Below are positions 18,282 to 26,820 of a DNA stretch of 32,986 nucleotides, in pieces. Numbering within the stretch: the stretch's first letter is position 1; each line of letters opens with the position of its first letter. Source of the stretch: Symbiodinium natans (taxonomy: Eukaryota; Sar; Dinophyceae; Suessiales; Symbiodiniaceae). A model generated the notes under the pieces. It was not told the origin of the DNA, made no database searches, and worked only from the letters and a program-made list of their open reading frames with translations. The position numbers were made by a program, and so were the translations under genes. The DNA lies in assembly GCA_905221605.1 (NCBI GenBank), contig CAJNDS010002486.1, forward strand, positions 363,954-396,939. Direction: 5' to 3'.

Positions 18282-18533
18282 ACCCTCAACCGTGGGTCCG
18301 GCTGCGGGACCGGCGGGACCTATACTCGCCTAGGGGGTTTTCACAAAAGTCACCGCCTTGAGCCTCCCTCAATCAGTTCAGGGTTTCATCCTGCCAAAGA
18401 AAGCTCTATAGCACGCTGTGGTGGTGCACAGGAGGGTGTGTTTGCAAGCGACCACTTTGCGCAGCCAATGGTCGCTATGCCCACCCTAGTGACCCCAGTG
18501 CGGGTCGTTCCATTGAGAGGAGAGCTGGAGTAG
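18282..18533 (+). CDS. Open stretch of 83 codons, unknown
   Basis: No start codon, ends TAG. It includes HRLEPPSISSGFHPAKESSI, ARCGGAQEGVFASDHFAQPM and VAMPTLVTPVRVVPLRGELE. The last third looks most protein-like. Could be a terminal exon whose acceptor is not obvious. Confidence 0.4.
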   Translation, partial: TLNRGSGCGTGGTYTRLGGFHKSHRLEPPSISSGFHPAKESSIARCGGAQEGVFASDHFAQPMVAMPTLVTPVRVVPLRGELE

Positions 18534-18662
18534 CCCAAGTCCCTGGGAGGGTCCAAAATTCGGGTTTAGGGTTTAGGGCTATGAAACCCACCGACTACTA
18601 TTAGGTCATTCTTTAAAGCCCTGAAAGGGATCTAATTTCCGGGGTCTGGGAGTGTGTCGCAG

Positions 18663-18768
18663 CCCAAAAGGCTGGGCCGTGGAGTTGAGTGGCTGGCAGG
18701 AAGACTGTGAGGACCCCGCGCTCAAGCAGAAGATGGCGAACATGGAGAAGTATACGCTGGCTCCTTGA
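18663..18768 (+). CDS. Exon-like fragment with GWQ motif and stop
   Basis: After GTGTCGCAG the frame reads GWAVELSGWQEDCEDPALKQ then KMANMEKYTLAP and TGA. LSGWQ also occurs in the 20061-20283 fragment (LSGWQKQ). Here the sequence continues past GWQ into a normal-looking C-terminus, so GWQ may be a genuine peptide motif. Confidence 0.4.
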
Positions 18769-18951
18769 CTACCCTGATGCTGTCACTTTCGAAATTTCGG
18801 TTTTTGGGGGAGTTCGCGACCTTAAGTAGAGTCGGCTGAGGGGGTGCTTGCAACGTGGAGGTCTAGTTCTGCACCAATCGGCCACATGCATTCAGGAGCT
18901 GATTCAGAAGGCGCAAGAGCAGACCCGCGCCTGGTCCCAAACTGTGAGGCT

Positions 18952-19050
18952 GGGATGTTCCCCCTTTTACTAACAGTCCTTAATGTGGATTATGGTAGGG
19001 GGTAAGATTAATCCCTATGAAGGACTGACAGCGTAAAGGGGAACCATCCC
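18952..19050. mobile_element. Inverted-repeat element, family B copy 1
   Basis: 99 bases. Left end GGGATGTTCCCCCTTTTACT; the reverse complement of the right end is GGGATGGTTCCCCTTTACGC, and similarity continues for about 40 bases. The direct repeat AACTGTGAGG lies on both sides (before 18950 and from 19051), consistent with a target-site duplication of about 10 bases. No ORF. Confidence 0.8.
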
Positions 19051-19255
19051 AACTGTGAGGGTGTCAGTGCCTTGCATATCGATCTGTCCCACGGTGGTCT
19101 AGGGGTTCAGGGTTGAGCATGTGCTTGTAGATCAACTTTGCCAGTGAAGAGGGGCGAGCCAAACTGCAAAATTTTGCGTGTCACTGCAAAGAGCTGGCCA
19201 AATTGCCGAGGGTTTCGCTCAAAAGGGTTTAGGGGGAGGAGGGATTTGAGGCAAG

Positions 19256-19386
19256 CCTTCGCACTGGCGCCAAGCCTTGGATACCAAGGGAAGAAGCTGC
19301 CCGAGAATGATGCAGATGCCCAGGCTATCCTCGTCACGATGTTAGAGGACGGGGGTGGCCTGTGCTTGTCATTGAGCTTTCCTCAG
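19256..19386 (+). CDS. Exon-like fragment, unknown
   Basis: Between GAGGCAAG and the donor GTGGGG after CCTCAG the frame reads FALAPSLGYQGKKLPENDAD then AQAILVTMLEDGGGLCLSLS, FPQ. Strong codon bias and good borders. Confidence 0.45.
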
Positions 19387-19422
19387 GTGGGGGGCTGCAT
19401 ATAGGGCGTCAACTATAGATAT

Positions 19423-19629
19423 CAAGGGCAAGCAAGTGTCTTGGATGTGCAGCATCGAAGCTTGTAGAATGTGTCTACAGTGTTGTGGTCATAGCACTTT
19501 CCGCGAGCTCGCCTCAAATCGCAGGAGGATTCGCAGAGCCTTTGGCTGGGATTGGGGAGGTCAAAGCGAAGAGGTCGAATCTGAGTTCTGGGTTCTTTTG
19601 GCACCGTAAACTGAAAGGAATGGCTTAAT
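19423..19629 (+). CDS. Possible coding stretch, strand uncertain
   Basis: An open + stretch reads SKLVECVYSVVVIALSASSP then QIAGGFAEPLAGIGEVKAKR. A minus ORF (19422-19742, 106 codons) competes. Kept only as a weak call. Confidence 0.25.
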
Positions 19630-19689
19630 TGGGAGTTGAGGGTATAGGGGTTATGGAACGCAAAAAAGGAGCAATACTTTCCATCAACC

Positions 19690-19935
19690 CCCCCACATCG
19701 AGGGCCAGGTACAGGACCTTGCAGGACGTGGTTCTGCTTCAATGTTACTTCGGATATGCTGGGCTGGTTGCAAGATACTGACCCCTATGATTACGACCTG
19801 CCTATCACAGGGTCGTATAGGCTCCATATTTCGAGGGTCAGTCCAACTACGTGTGGCTGGCAGAAGAAACCCTTCAGGCTTCGCATTTTGGTGGGGTGCA
19901 AAGGGTTTGGGGTTCAAAAGGCGTGTTGGGGCTCC
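19690..19935 (+). CDS. Coding-like fragment, probably frameshifted
   Basis: One + frame reads RYRTLQDVVLLQCYFGYAGL up to about 19780. Another, overlapping, reads MLGWLQDTDPYDYDLPITGS, YRLHISRVSPTTCGWQKKPF, RLRILVGCKG. Both halves look protein-like, so a frameshift or decayed intron is suggested. GWQ appears again. Confidence 0.4.
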
Positions 19936-20060
19936 CTAAACCCTAAACCCTCAGCTTCTGGTGGTACCTTGAGCATACAAGTTCGGGCGGCGTCCTGAAA
20001 CCCCGAGCAACATGAGCAACTCCCGCAGAGGAAGGCTGCAAGAAATGGTGTGCCCCCGGA

Positions 20061-20283
20061 ATGGAGTGCAAGTATACGACGCGGGGGATTGCCTGGAACT
20101 GTATGCGTTGCCCTTCGGGTATTGACATGTACGAAGGTTTGTTGATCGATCTATCTCACGTGGCAACCCGTAGAACGCACACAGGCCTGGAATTGCTTGA
20201 AGTTCATCACCAGCAAGTAGTTCCCTCTGAAGTAGTCCCCGCCGCGTTGGTGCATGTGCTGAGTGGGTGGCAAAAACAACCCT
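20061..20283 (+). CDS. Exon-like fragment ending in the GWQ motif
   Basis: The frame reads GIDMYEGLLIDLSHVATRRT, HTGLELLEVHHQQVVPSEVV, PAALVHVLSGWQKQP. It stops as CCCTAAG is reached. Its last 50 bases resemble those before the tract at 1866 (TAGTCCC, then GGGTGGCAAAAA). Confidence 0.4.
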
Positions 20284-20380
20284 AAGCCCTGTGTGGCTTG
20301 TCTGCTTGGCAGGTGGCCACAAAAGCCCTAACCCTTACGAGGTTTAGGACCAAGCTCCTATGACCTAGCTTGCAGCTTAG

Positions 20381-20498
20381 GACTCTTCTCTGGCCGCCTC
20401 CGCCAGAGGCCTATGCTCGTTTGGCAGAGGCGCCTGCCTTGCAACGGCGAAAATTCCCGCGTTGGTTCACTGGAGCAAGATGCAACTTAGGGTTCTAG
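20381..20498 (+). CDS. Exon-like fragment, unknown
   Basis: After GCTTGCAGCTTAG the frame reads TLLWPPPPEAYARLAEAPAL then QRRKFPRWFTGARCNLGF and a TAG in telomere-like sequence. Good codon bias; family unknown. Confidence 0.45.
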
Positions 20499-20540
20499 GG
20501 TTTAGGGTTTAGGGGTTAAAAAAAAGGGTTTAGGGTTTAG

Positions 20541-20660
20541 TCTCGTGCTAGCCTTTCGGTGATGAGACCTAATAAGCCGATCACACAGGAGATCACCAAG
20601 CGGGCCACGAGGTCCAAGTATGAGGCGGGATCTGGGGCGGGGGGCCTGCACGGCCTGTAG
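20541..20660 (+). CDS. Exon-like fragment with telomere-repeat acceptor
   Basis: Coding starts right after GGGTTTAG: SRASLSVMRPNKPITQEITK then RATRSKYEAGSGAGGLHGL and TAG. TTTAG from the telomere repeat would be the acceptor. Family unknown. Confidence 0.45.
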   Translation, partial: SRASLSVMRPNKPITQEITKRATRSKYEAGSGAGGLHGL

Positions 20661-20732
20661 GGCCTTTTGGAGGGCTTAGGTTCCCGAAATGGCGTACAAA
20701 GGAGTTGGTGTCTGGGAGTCTGGGTTGCGTTG

Positions 20733-20794
20733 AACCCCTAACCCCTAAAGCCTGAACCCTAAACCCTAAACCCTAAACCCTAAACCCTAAACCC
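20733..20794. repeat. Interstitial telomere tract, C orientation
   Basis: CCCTAAA units; ends AACCCAAG, a possible acceptor. Confidence 0.85.
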
Positions 20795-20797
20795 AAG

Positions 20798-20883
20798 ATG
20801 CACATCTGCGGAGGATGGCTGGTTCGAGTCGCTCGTGGAGATCTGCGAGAGCTTCGGAGCAAAGATGCAGGCCGACTCGGGAG
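20798..20883 (+). CDS. Internal exon between telomere tracts, unknown
   Basis: After CCCAAG the frame reads CTSAEDGWFESLVEICESFG then AKMQADSG, ending at a consensus donor (GAG before GTAAGAAG). The frame stays open to about 20945. One of the more convincing fragments; family unknown. Confidence 0.5.
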
Positions 20884-20945
20884 GTAAGAAGTTCGCGTGG
20901 AGTGGTTCCCAAGCATACGACAGTTTGATACAAAAGGCTTGGGGT

Positions 20946-20995
20946 ACCCTAAACCCTAAACCCTAAACCCTAAACCCGAAACCCTAAACCCCAAG
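20946..20995. repeat. Interstitial telomere tract, C orientation
   Basis: CCCTAAA units with a CCCGAAA variant. Confidence 0.85.
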
Positions 20996-21002
20996 CGACT
21001 TA

Positions 21003-21118
21003 ACCCCTATTCCTTGGGGTTCTGCCGGGGCTTGGCTGCCGCTTCTAAGGCTCGAAGGGGTGGACTCTTTTACACTTGGGGGCAATGAGTTGCAAGTTCT
21101 GCTGGCGACTCCAAACCC
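21003..21118 (+). CDS. Exon-like fragment, unknown
   Basis: The frame reads TPIPWGSAGAWLPLLRLEGV then DSFTLGGNELQVLLATPN before CCCTAAA is reached. Balanced composition suggests a beta-rich domain segment. Confidence 0.4.
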
Positions 21119-21225
21119 TAAACCCTCAAATGCCCTAAGGCTTAGTGTTAGGGTTTAGGGTTTAGGGTAACCCTGAACCACCCCGTTTGTTTGGTGTTGA
21201 GAGTGGTACCTCAACGATGGCCTAG

Positions 21226-21374
21226 CTGGCAGCTCATCAGGAAGGATGTGGAAGGTCCGTAGGACGAAGTTGTTCAACGAAAGCCGTGCGAGAGCTGCAG
21301 TTCCTGAATCTCACGAATTGGACAAGCTAACGACAGAACCTGCAGGAAAGGTGCAAGAATGCAACAGTCGCTAG
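21226..21374 (+). CDS. Exon-like terminal fragment, unknown
   Basis: After ACGATGGCCTAG the frame reads GSSSGRMWKVRRTKLFNESR, ARAAVPESHELDKLTTEPAG, KVQECNSR and TAG. A second + frame is also open, with poorer codon bias. Confidence 0.35.
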
Positions 21375-21448
21375 AAAATGCCAAAAACACTCACTCATGG
21401 GGCCTGAAGCGGGAGCTGTTCGAAGATGCCGCTTGCAATGACCTATGA
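21359..21448 (+). CDS. Short open stretch, unknown
   Basis: Overlaps the previous stop in another frame: MQQSLENAKNTHSWGLKREL then FEDAACNDL, TGA. Could be a real exon or a frameshifted continuation of 21226-21374. Confidence 0.3.
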   Translation: MQQSLENAKNTHSWGLKRELFEDAACNDL

Positions 21449-21508
21449 TAAACGGGCACCCGAAAGCGAAGCCAAATGTAGAACAGTTCCTATGCTGCCC
21501 GGTGTTTG

Positions 21509-21604
21509 AAACCCTAAACCCCAAACCCTAAACCCTTACGCTTCCGACACGGGTGGGAAAAAACCCTAAACCCTAAACCTTAAACCCTAAACCCTAAACC
21601 CTAT
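21509..21604. repeat. Interstitial telomere tract, C orientation, split
   Basis: Two blocks of CCCTAAA separated by about 23 bases that include GGGTGGGAAAAAACCC, close to the junction motif. Confidence 0.8.
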
Positions 21605-21742
21605 TTTCGGAAACCCTCATGCTTCTCTGAGGCTAAAGGAGAGACACAGATGCTTGGCATGTCGCAGATCGTCATGCAGCGGCTGGTCACGGAGTGGCTT
21701 CGGCACGACAGCATTTGGGAGGCGTGCCGGCTTTCTGCATTG
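21605..21742 (+). CDS. Exon-like fragment filling a telomere-flanked piece
   Basis: The whole piece is open: FRKPSCFSEAKGETQMLGMS, QIVMQRLVTEWLRHDSIWEA, CRLSAL. The left flank is CCCTAAA, the right is TTTAGGG. The second half looks like an amphipathic helix. Family unknown. Confidence 0.5.
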
Positions 21743-21786
21743 GGTTTAGGGTTTAGGGTTTAGGGTTAGGGTTTAGGGTTTAGGGT
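21743..21786. repeat. Interstitial telomere tract, G orientation
   Basis: Six TTTAGGG units, one shortened. Confidence 0.85.
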
Positions 21787-21992
21787 GTTGCTGTGTCCGC
21801 ACCTTGTTATAACGAGATGTTCTGTGAGCAGTTGGTACGTGCGTCGGAACGCAGGAGACGGCAGAAGGTAGATTCCTCTTCCGGCTGATGAGCATCACTC
21901 ATGAGCAGTGGGAGTCTCAGCGGCTTGGAAGCAGCTTCTGCCTTATGGTTTCGCCCATGGCCCAAATCTCAAACCTACTCCCACAAAAGCAA
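21787..21992 (+). pseudogene. Coding fragment with apparent frameshift
   Basis: Up to 21867 one frame reads VAVSAPCYNEMFCEQLVRAS then ERRRRQK. From about 21870 a different frame reads RFLFRLMSITHEQWESQRLG then SSFCLMVSPMAQISNLLPQK. Both have coding-type composition, so one protein broken by an indel is inferred. Alternatively AAG before GTAGAT is a donor. It runs into a TTTAGGG tract. Confidence 0.4.
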
Positions 21993-22052
21993 CGGTTTAG
22001 GGTTTAGGGTTTAGGGTTTAGGGTTTAGGGTTTAGGGTTTAGGGTATAGGGT
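21993..22052. repeat. Interstitial telomere tract, G orientation
   Basis: Eight TTTAGGG units. Confidence 0.85.
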
Positions 22053-22153
22053 TATGATGGCTGTAAGGTTCCATTTAGGGGCCTCAGGAGCCTCAGAGCT
22101 GGGAGGCTGTGGAGATCCGGGTTCCAGGAAGCCCAAGGCTCAACAGGCCCCAG

Positions 22154-22224
22154 GGTTTAGGGTTTAGGGTTTAGGGTTGGGGGTTTAGGGTTTAGGGTTT
22201 AGGGTTTAGGGTTTAGGGTTCAGG
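22154..22224. repeat. Interstitial telomere tract, G orientation
   Basis: TTTAGGG units with one GGTTGGGGG variant. Confidence 0.85.
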
Positions 22225-22239
22225 GGTCTTTCTGCTGTA

Positions 22240-22368
22240 CTTGGGGAGGTTCATGGTACTTATGAACCAACGATAGCTGTACTTAGAACACACTTTACAA
22301 GCACCTTTAAGTGCCCTAATAAGGCTGTAAGTACAGTGGTTGATAAGCAATTACCATGAACCTCCAAG
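22240..22368. mobile_element. Inverted-repeat element, family A copy 2
   Basis: 129 bases, left end CTTGGGGAGGTTCATGGTAC, right end (reverse complement) CTTGGAGGTTCATGGTAATT. Homologous to 12815-12951. A further copy of the right end plus flank lies at about 22428-22469. Confidence 0.8.
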
Positions 22369-22469
22369 TAGCTGAGGTACATGCAAAAAATACAAATGTT
22401 TATGAGGCATATTTTCCATAATTGGTAAATAAGCAATTGCCATCTTCCTCCAAGTAGCTGAGGTACATG
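22366..22469. repeat. Direct repeat AAGTAGCTGAGGTACATG around 68 bases
   Basis: Exact 18-base copies at 22366-22383 and 22452-22469. The preceding 25 bases are also similar (ATAAGCAATT[A/G]CCAT), so the element's right end and its flank were duplicated. Confidence 0.75.
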
Positions 22470-22571
22470 TATGAGCAAGAGCCTGTGGACCCAATGAAGT
22501 TGCGTGAGGAGATCAAGCTCCTTGGAGGGATTTGGATCAAGTTTGGACCACGGCTCTTAGGGAAGTTTAAG
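22461..22571 (+). CDS. Exon-like fragment with GT donor, unknown
   Basis: The frame reads RYMYEQEPVDPMKLREEIKL then LGGIWIKFGPRLLGKFK and ends AAG before GTCTAGGG, a donor leading straight into TTTAGGG units. Codon bias good. The 5' end overlaps the sequence duplicated with the family A element. Confidence 0.5.
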
Positions 22572-22640
22572 GTCTAGGGTTTAGGGGTTTTGGGTTTGGG
22601 GGTTCAGGGTTTAGGGTTTAGGGGTTTAGGGTTAGGGGTG
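22565..22640. repeat. Degenerate telomere tract, G orientation
   Basis: TTTAGGG units with GGTTTTGGG and GGGGTT variants. Confidence 0.75.
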
Positions 22641-22753
22641 CGTCAGGCAGGTTGCTACGCAAGGAGTAGTAGGGGATCTTGCAGCAGTCGGGCCCTCTGC
22701 CATGACAATTGCACGTCAGAAGCAGGGGGCCCAAAATCCAGCGGCAACCAAGC

Positions 22754-22886
22754 ACCCTAAACCCTAAACCCTAAACCCTAAACCCTAAACCCTAAACCCT
22801 AAACCCTAAACCCTAAACCCTAAACCCTAAACCCTAAACCCTAAACCCTAAACCCTAAACCCTAAACCCTAAACCCTAAACCCTAA
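22754..22886. repeat. Long clean telomere tract, C orientation
   Basis: About 19 CCCTAAA units, ending CCCTAAG next to coding-like sequence. Confidence 0.9.
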
Positions 22887-22887
22887 G

Positions 22888-23059
22888 CTTGCCAAGGATC
22901 GTCAGCGAGACCAAGGCAAGCTTCTCGTGCGTTTGCGGGGGCGCCCATGTGAACTGCTAGGGTTTCCACGGCTTCGGGTTGAACTTCCTGCAAAGCAATA
23001 GCTGGCACTCGCAGGCCAAAATCTGGCTCAAGGCCATAAACGGCCCAAGGTTCCTATAA
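22888..23059 (+). pseudogene. Coding-like fragment with one in-frame stop
   Basis: After CCCTAAG one frame reads LPRIVSETKASFSCVCGGAH then VNC, a TAG, then GFHGFGLNFLQSNSWHSQAK and IWLKAINGPRFL, stop. Another frame (LAKDRQRDQGKLLVRLRGRP) is also open. It could be a decayed upstream exon of the gene starting at 23088, or an unrelated relic. TCTGGCTCAAGGCCA at 23022-23036 also occurs at 5923-5937. Confidence 0.3.
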
Positions 23060-23087
23060 ATCGGAAAATAAATTTAATTTTCGCAGC

Positions 23088-26000
23088 ATGGCCTATGGTC
23101 TGTCGGCCGTGAAGTTGGAGAAGGCCATCATGAACCTCGAGATGCGCCTGCATGAGGAGTTCCGGAAGGATGTTTCCCGGCAGGTGACAAAGCAGATCAA
23201 GCCGTACCTTATCCCCTTTTGGATTCTTTTTTAATGTTTGTTACTTTTTAAAAACCCAAGAGGACATTCAAAGTATTAGTTCAATTTGAGGTTCCAAAGC
23301 TCAGTATAGGTACGTCCAGCAGATCAAGGCCCTCCAGTCCCAAGTCGAAAGTCTCAGCGCCCGCCAGGGCTCCAAGACGACCTCTTCCCCACCGCAGCCA
23401 AGTGTGGAGCCCGAGCATCTTCGTCATAGTTGGGTATCATTTTGCATCTTTATCCAAAAAGGCATAACAAAGCAATTTTTTTTTACATCTTTATCCAAAA
23501 AGGAATCGCAAAGCAAGTTTTTTTTTATATTCTCCCAACCATGCATGAACTAGGCATGGGGCTCAAGAATTGCTTCACGTGGACCTCGACACATTGCTAA
23601 CAGAGGGCGAAGCCAATGTGGACGCTATATCCCTCTTGGGAAATGTTTTTGTTTTTTACCTTTGTTCATGCCCTAAACCCTAAACCCTAAACCCTAACCC
23701 TAAACCCTAAACGCCTAGAGGATGAGAACCTCAGTGACAACAGTGAGCGGCCCCAGCAGCCATGTGTTTCGATCGACATCGGCGACTTGCTCCAGAAGGA
23801 GGGTTCAGGGCAGCCCGGAATGAAGGCCGACCATGAGAAGGTGATCGATCAGAGCCTGGGCCTCAACTCCAACGACTCCAAGGGTATGTTGGATCCTGAG
23901 ATCGTGGAAGAGCCAGTGGCGTTCCTCGAGACGGCCTGGAACCTGGTCCCTTGAGAATACTTGGGAATAGTTTTAAAACGTTTTTGGGGGTACTATGCAG
24001 TGATTGTAAACGCTTGCGCGCGCGCGCTGCCTCGGCAGCATGCAGTATGTGGAGATGATGCCTGGAGGCGCCGCTGCTCCAAGCGATCGGGGGGGGTCTC
24101 CCACAGGGCGGGGGGGGGGGTGGGGGGCGGGGGGGTCCGTCCCAAAAGGGGGAAGGAGACCGGATCCAGGTCTGCTTGTTCCAGACGCTTCTCGGCAGGA
24201 AGCCAAGAAACAGCAACAAACATCACTTTTGCTTAGGGTTCCAAAATCAGTATAGGTCCTTGTCTTGGGCCATACCAATTGCGGCCCGGCGGACCTCATC
24301 ATCGCTTGCTTTCTCTGGTTGGGGAGCGGCCTGATGCAAATCTCCTTCTTCTTCATCCTTCTCTCGGATGATTTTCTTGGAGAGCCCTTTGGGAATCAGG
24401 TGGAGGTTGCGAAAGCATGGCGCGAGTCCATCGCGCACGACTTCAAGCACATGGACCTGGGCGACGAAAGCCTCGTTTCCCGAGTGTGCAGGGCCGATCG
24501 CACGCTGATTCTGTCGACTTCGCAGATGCAGATGCTGGACCAGATCAATGCCTTCCTCGGCCTGGGCAAGGAGGAGTTCGAAGCGCCCTACTTCCAACCC
24601 GGCGTTCTGCTCTGCATGATGTGCATCCTGCTCTGGTGTTTGTACCTCCTCAACGAATTCCGACTCGTGCTCTTTTCCTTGGAGGCCGTGTCCCAGGTCC
24701 CGCGTGGGCCCCGGACGCAGTGGAGAAGGCGTGGAGGCTTCCAAACGATCTCCTACGGTCGATTTGGTGTCTACTGCTTCATGCGCTTGGCTCGCTTCTT
24801 CATCGCCGTGGGCCTCCTCTATGCTGGCGTGCAGTGGCTAGCCGGCACAATCTCTATCACTGAGCTCATCTTGAATGCCGTGGCCTTGTCCGCTGTCTTG
24901 CAGATCGACGAGATGGTTTTCGCGGCCCTGATGCCGAAGAAGATCCAGATCTGCATCCAGGACCTAGAGGCAATCAAGGTCCGCTACAGTAAAGGGCGGA
25001 GTCAGACGGAGTCCGTCATCCTCGTTGTGGCGATTTCGCTTCTCATGCTGTGGCCGTGGACACACAATGTAGGGCCACTGAGCTGGGACATGTTGGAGGT
25101 CAAGCGCCAGTACTGTGGGGGCACTCAGAACTTCGTGGTGGCCGGGAATCAAATCCAGGGGGTCACGGTGGGGCTGGTCACCTCAGAGTATGCCCAGGGT
25201 GTCAACCAAACTTCCCTCACTCGCTTCGCTGTGAGGCGGCACATTTGGGAGGAGCCTCTGGGCAGTTCGAACTACATCCGATTCACCAAGGATCGATCCA
25301 GCTTCGTGACTGCCAGAGACATGGACATGCATCAGCGCAACACCCATGACAGTCTTTGCATGGACTTTGACGACATCTTCCTGGGCAATGCGACACATGA
25401 GCTTCAGGAGTTCTACCGACCATACTTCTACTCGGCCAGCTTCGAAGCAGGGATTCCCGAAGGAGCGAGTTGCGCAGAGATGGCGCACCTCTGCCACTCC
25501 CTGGATTCCCAGGCGCGCCTGGTGAGGCACGTGTGTCCCCGCACGTGTGGATGCCACTTGCAGCACACGAATCCACTGCTGAAGCTTGTGGGCGAGGGCT
25601 GCTCAAAAGCCTGCTTCACTGAGCAAGAGTACGCGATGCGCTTCTCAGCTTGCAAGGACGTGGACCTTGAGGAGTCACCCCATCTTCGGGAGGCATGGGA
25701 GGGGTTCTGGGACAGCTACAAGCCCTTGATGGAGCAGAGGGTGGGGATGAACTTCAGCAGTCCCAGCCTCAGCTTTGTCCCGGACTTCCTGACCTATGTC
25801 AAGAAAGTCGGCTGTCCAGGCCTCAGCGTAGTGGCCATCGACCCCGTCACGCGCAGCCCATGGTGTTCAGGCAGCCAGCTGTATTATGGTCCCCTTGCAA
25901 ACTGGTGCCCGCAGACTTGCGGCTGCCACACCTCGGAAACGCTGCCCACCTGGTGCCCCCGGAGTTGCGAGGGGTGCAAGGACACAGCGAACTTCCCCAC

Positions 26001-26136
26001 CCACATTCGTGTCAGTGACTGTGCACAATCTCTTCAAGCGGGACTTTGTGAGGCCTATCCACTTGAGTCAGCTGTGTACTGCGCAGAAACATGCAACCTT
26101 TGCTCCGCCCTTCACAACAACGGGACCATTGATTAG
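23088..26136 (+). CDS. Five-exon gene for a cysteine-rich multi-pass membrane protein
   Basis: Best gene of the window. Proposed exons: 23088-23203, 23310-23414, 23554-23639, 23719-23945, 24256-26136. Their lengths total 2415 bases, exactly 804 residues plus stop. Residues about 1-75 look like a coiled coil (KLEKAIMNLEMRLHEEFRKD; VQQIKALQSQVESLSARQG), followed by an acidic linker. Exon 5 carries about five hydrophobic segments near residues 191-214 (LIIACFLWLGSGLMQISFFF), 294-320, 337-365, 367-386 and 422-438. A long tail follows with cysteine clusters (VCPRTCGCH, WCPRSCEGC, YCAETCNLC) like ShK-type modules. The role may be in the surface membrane or a channel-like complex; this is inference. 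The start is the first Met, after TTTTCGCAG, which may be a trans-splice acceptor. Upstream exons cannot be excluded. Confidence 0.75.
23204..23309 (+). other. Intron 1, GT-AG, with GTAC boundary repeat
   Basis: 106 bases. The intron starts GTAC and the next exon also starts GTAC. Splicing gives KPYVQQIK across the junction. It ends GGTTCCAAAGCTCAGTATAG, nearly the same as intron 4's end. Confidence 0.7.
23415..23553 (+). other. Intron 2, GC-AG, with GCAT boundary repeat
   Basis: 139 bases. The intron starts GCAT and the next exon starts GCAT. Inside are two tandem copies of about 45 bases built on CATCTTTATCCAAAAAGG (23444-23525). A GC donor is needed to keep the frame. Confidence 0.6.
23640..23718 (+). 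repeat. Intron 3 containing a telomere tract
   Basis: 79 bases, apparently GA-AG: exon 3 ends CTCTTGG, exon 4 starts AGGATGAG after CGCCTAG, giving SLLEDEN in frame. CCCTAAA units fill 23670-23712. This places an interstitial telomere repeat inside a spliced intron. A GT at 23645 paired with an AG at 23720 is an alternative boundary that also keeps the frame. Confidence 0.6.
23946..24255 (+). repeat. Intron 4 containing repeat R, copy 2, GTCC boundary repeat
   Basis: 310 bases. The intron starts GTCC and the next exon starts GTCC. It contains the same ordered blocks as 14068-14297 (CGCTTGCGC, GCCTCGGCAGC, a G-run, GACCGGATCC, TCTGCTTGTTCCA, ACGCTTCTCGGCA) and ends GGTTCCAAAATCAGTATAG. Confidence 0.7.
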
Positions 26137-26789
26137 CCGGAAAGCCATGGCCGGCCTAAAGATGGCCATGGCGAGACCACCTCCCGGGGCAGAAGCCGTT
26201 TGGGGGAGGGGGTGAAGGCGACAAAGTGAGTGCTCCGAGATAGCCGCTAAACGCACTTTGGAGGCTCAAAGTTTGGGGGGCGGACTTTCCTGAGGCAGAG
26301 TTACGTGTGATATGAAGAATTCGCTTTCCACCGCACAGCTTGTTGTCTGGGCTGTTTTTCCTGCAGGCAGCGGATCTGCACCTGATCGGCATGTGGCCCC
26401 AGAACCAGCAGCCTTCAACTTGACAAGATCTTCGCCCCCCCCAGCCCCCCGCCCCCCCCTCGCCCCACATGTTGCCGATCGGTGCTATCGTTCCCCCCTG
26501 CAACGCGGTGGTTTCAACACTTTAACACTTGAACACTGAAGGCAGCCCTGCTGCTGGTCGGTTACCGTTTCCAGCACAGCGCTGAACCTCTTTGGTGATT
26601 CCGGTTCCGGAGAGGTCCCGAGGAGTGCAGCAGGCATGCAACTCGGAGAGTCAATTGTTAGTGACCCAACTTGCTAGCCTCCTGCAGCTTCAGCAAGGTG
26701 GGAGGCGAAAACGACGCCTAAACGGGCCCCCCGTTCGGCAGGTGTCAAAAAGAGGGCCTCCCTGCTGTGATCGTTCTTGCAGTTCTTGC
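26137..26789. other. Stretch downstream of the five-exon gene, with a hairpin
   Basis: No confident gene. GATCGGCATGTGG (from about 26384) and CCACATGTTGCCGATC (to about 26482) can pair around a C-rich loop and could form a transcript-end structure. No standard polyadenylation signal was recognised. Confidence 0.4.
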
Positions 26790-26820
26790 GGTTTAGGGTT
26801 TAGGGTTTAGGGTTTAGGGT
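26790..26820. repeat. Short telomere tract, G orientation
   Basis: Four TTTAGGG units. Confidence 0.8.

Noticed and set aside
23022-23036. Leader-like TCTGGCTCAAGG upstream of the five-exon gene
   Set aside because: Only TGGCTCAAG matches and it lies in a coding-like frame; chance is likely.
23863-24744. Minus ORFs over intron 4 and the start of exon 5
   Set aside because: They overlap the strongly supported five-exon gene and include low-complexity proline runs.
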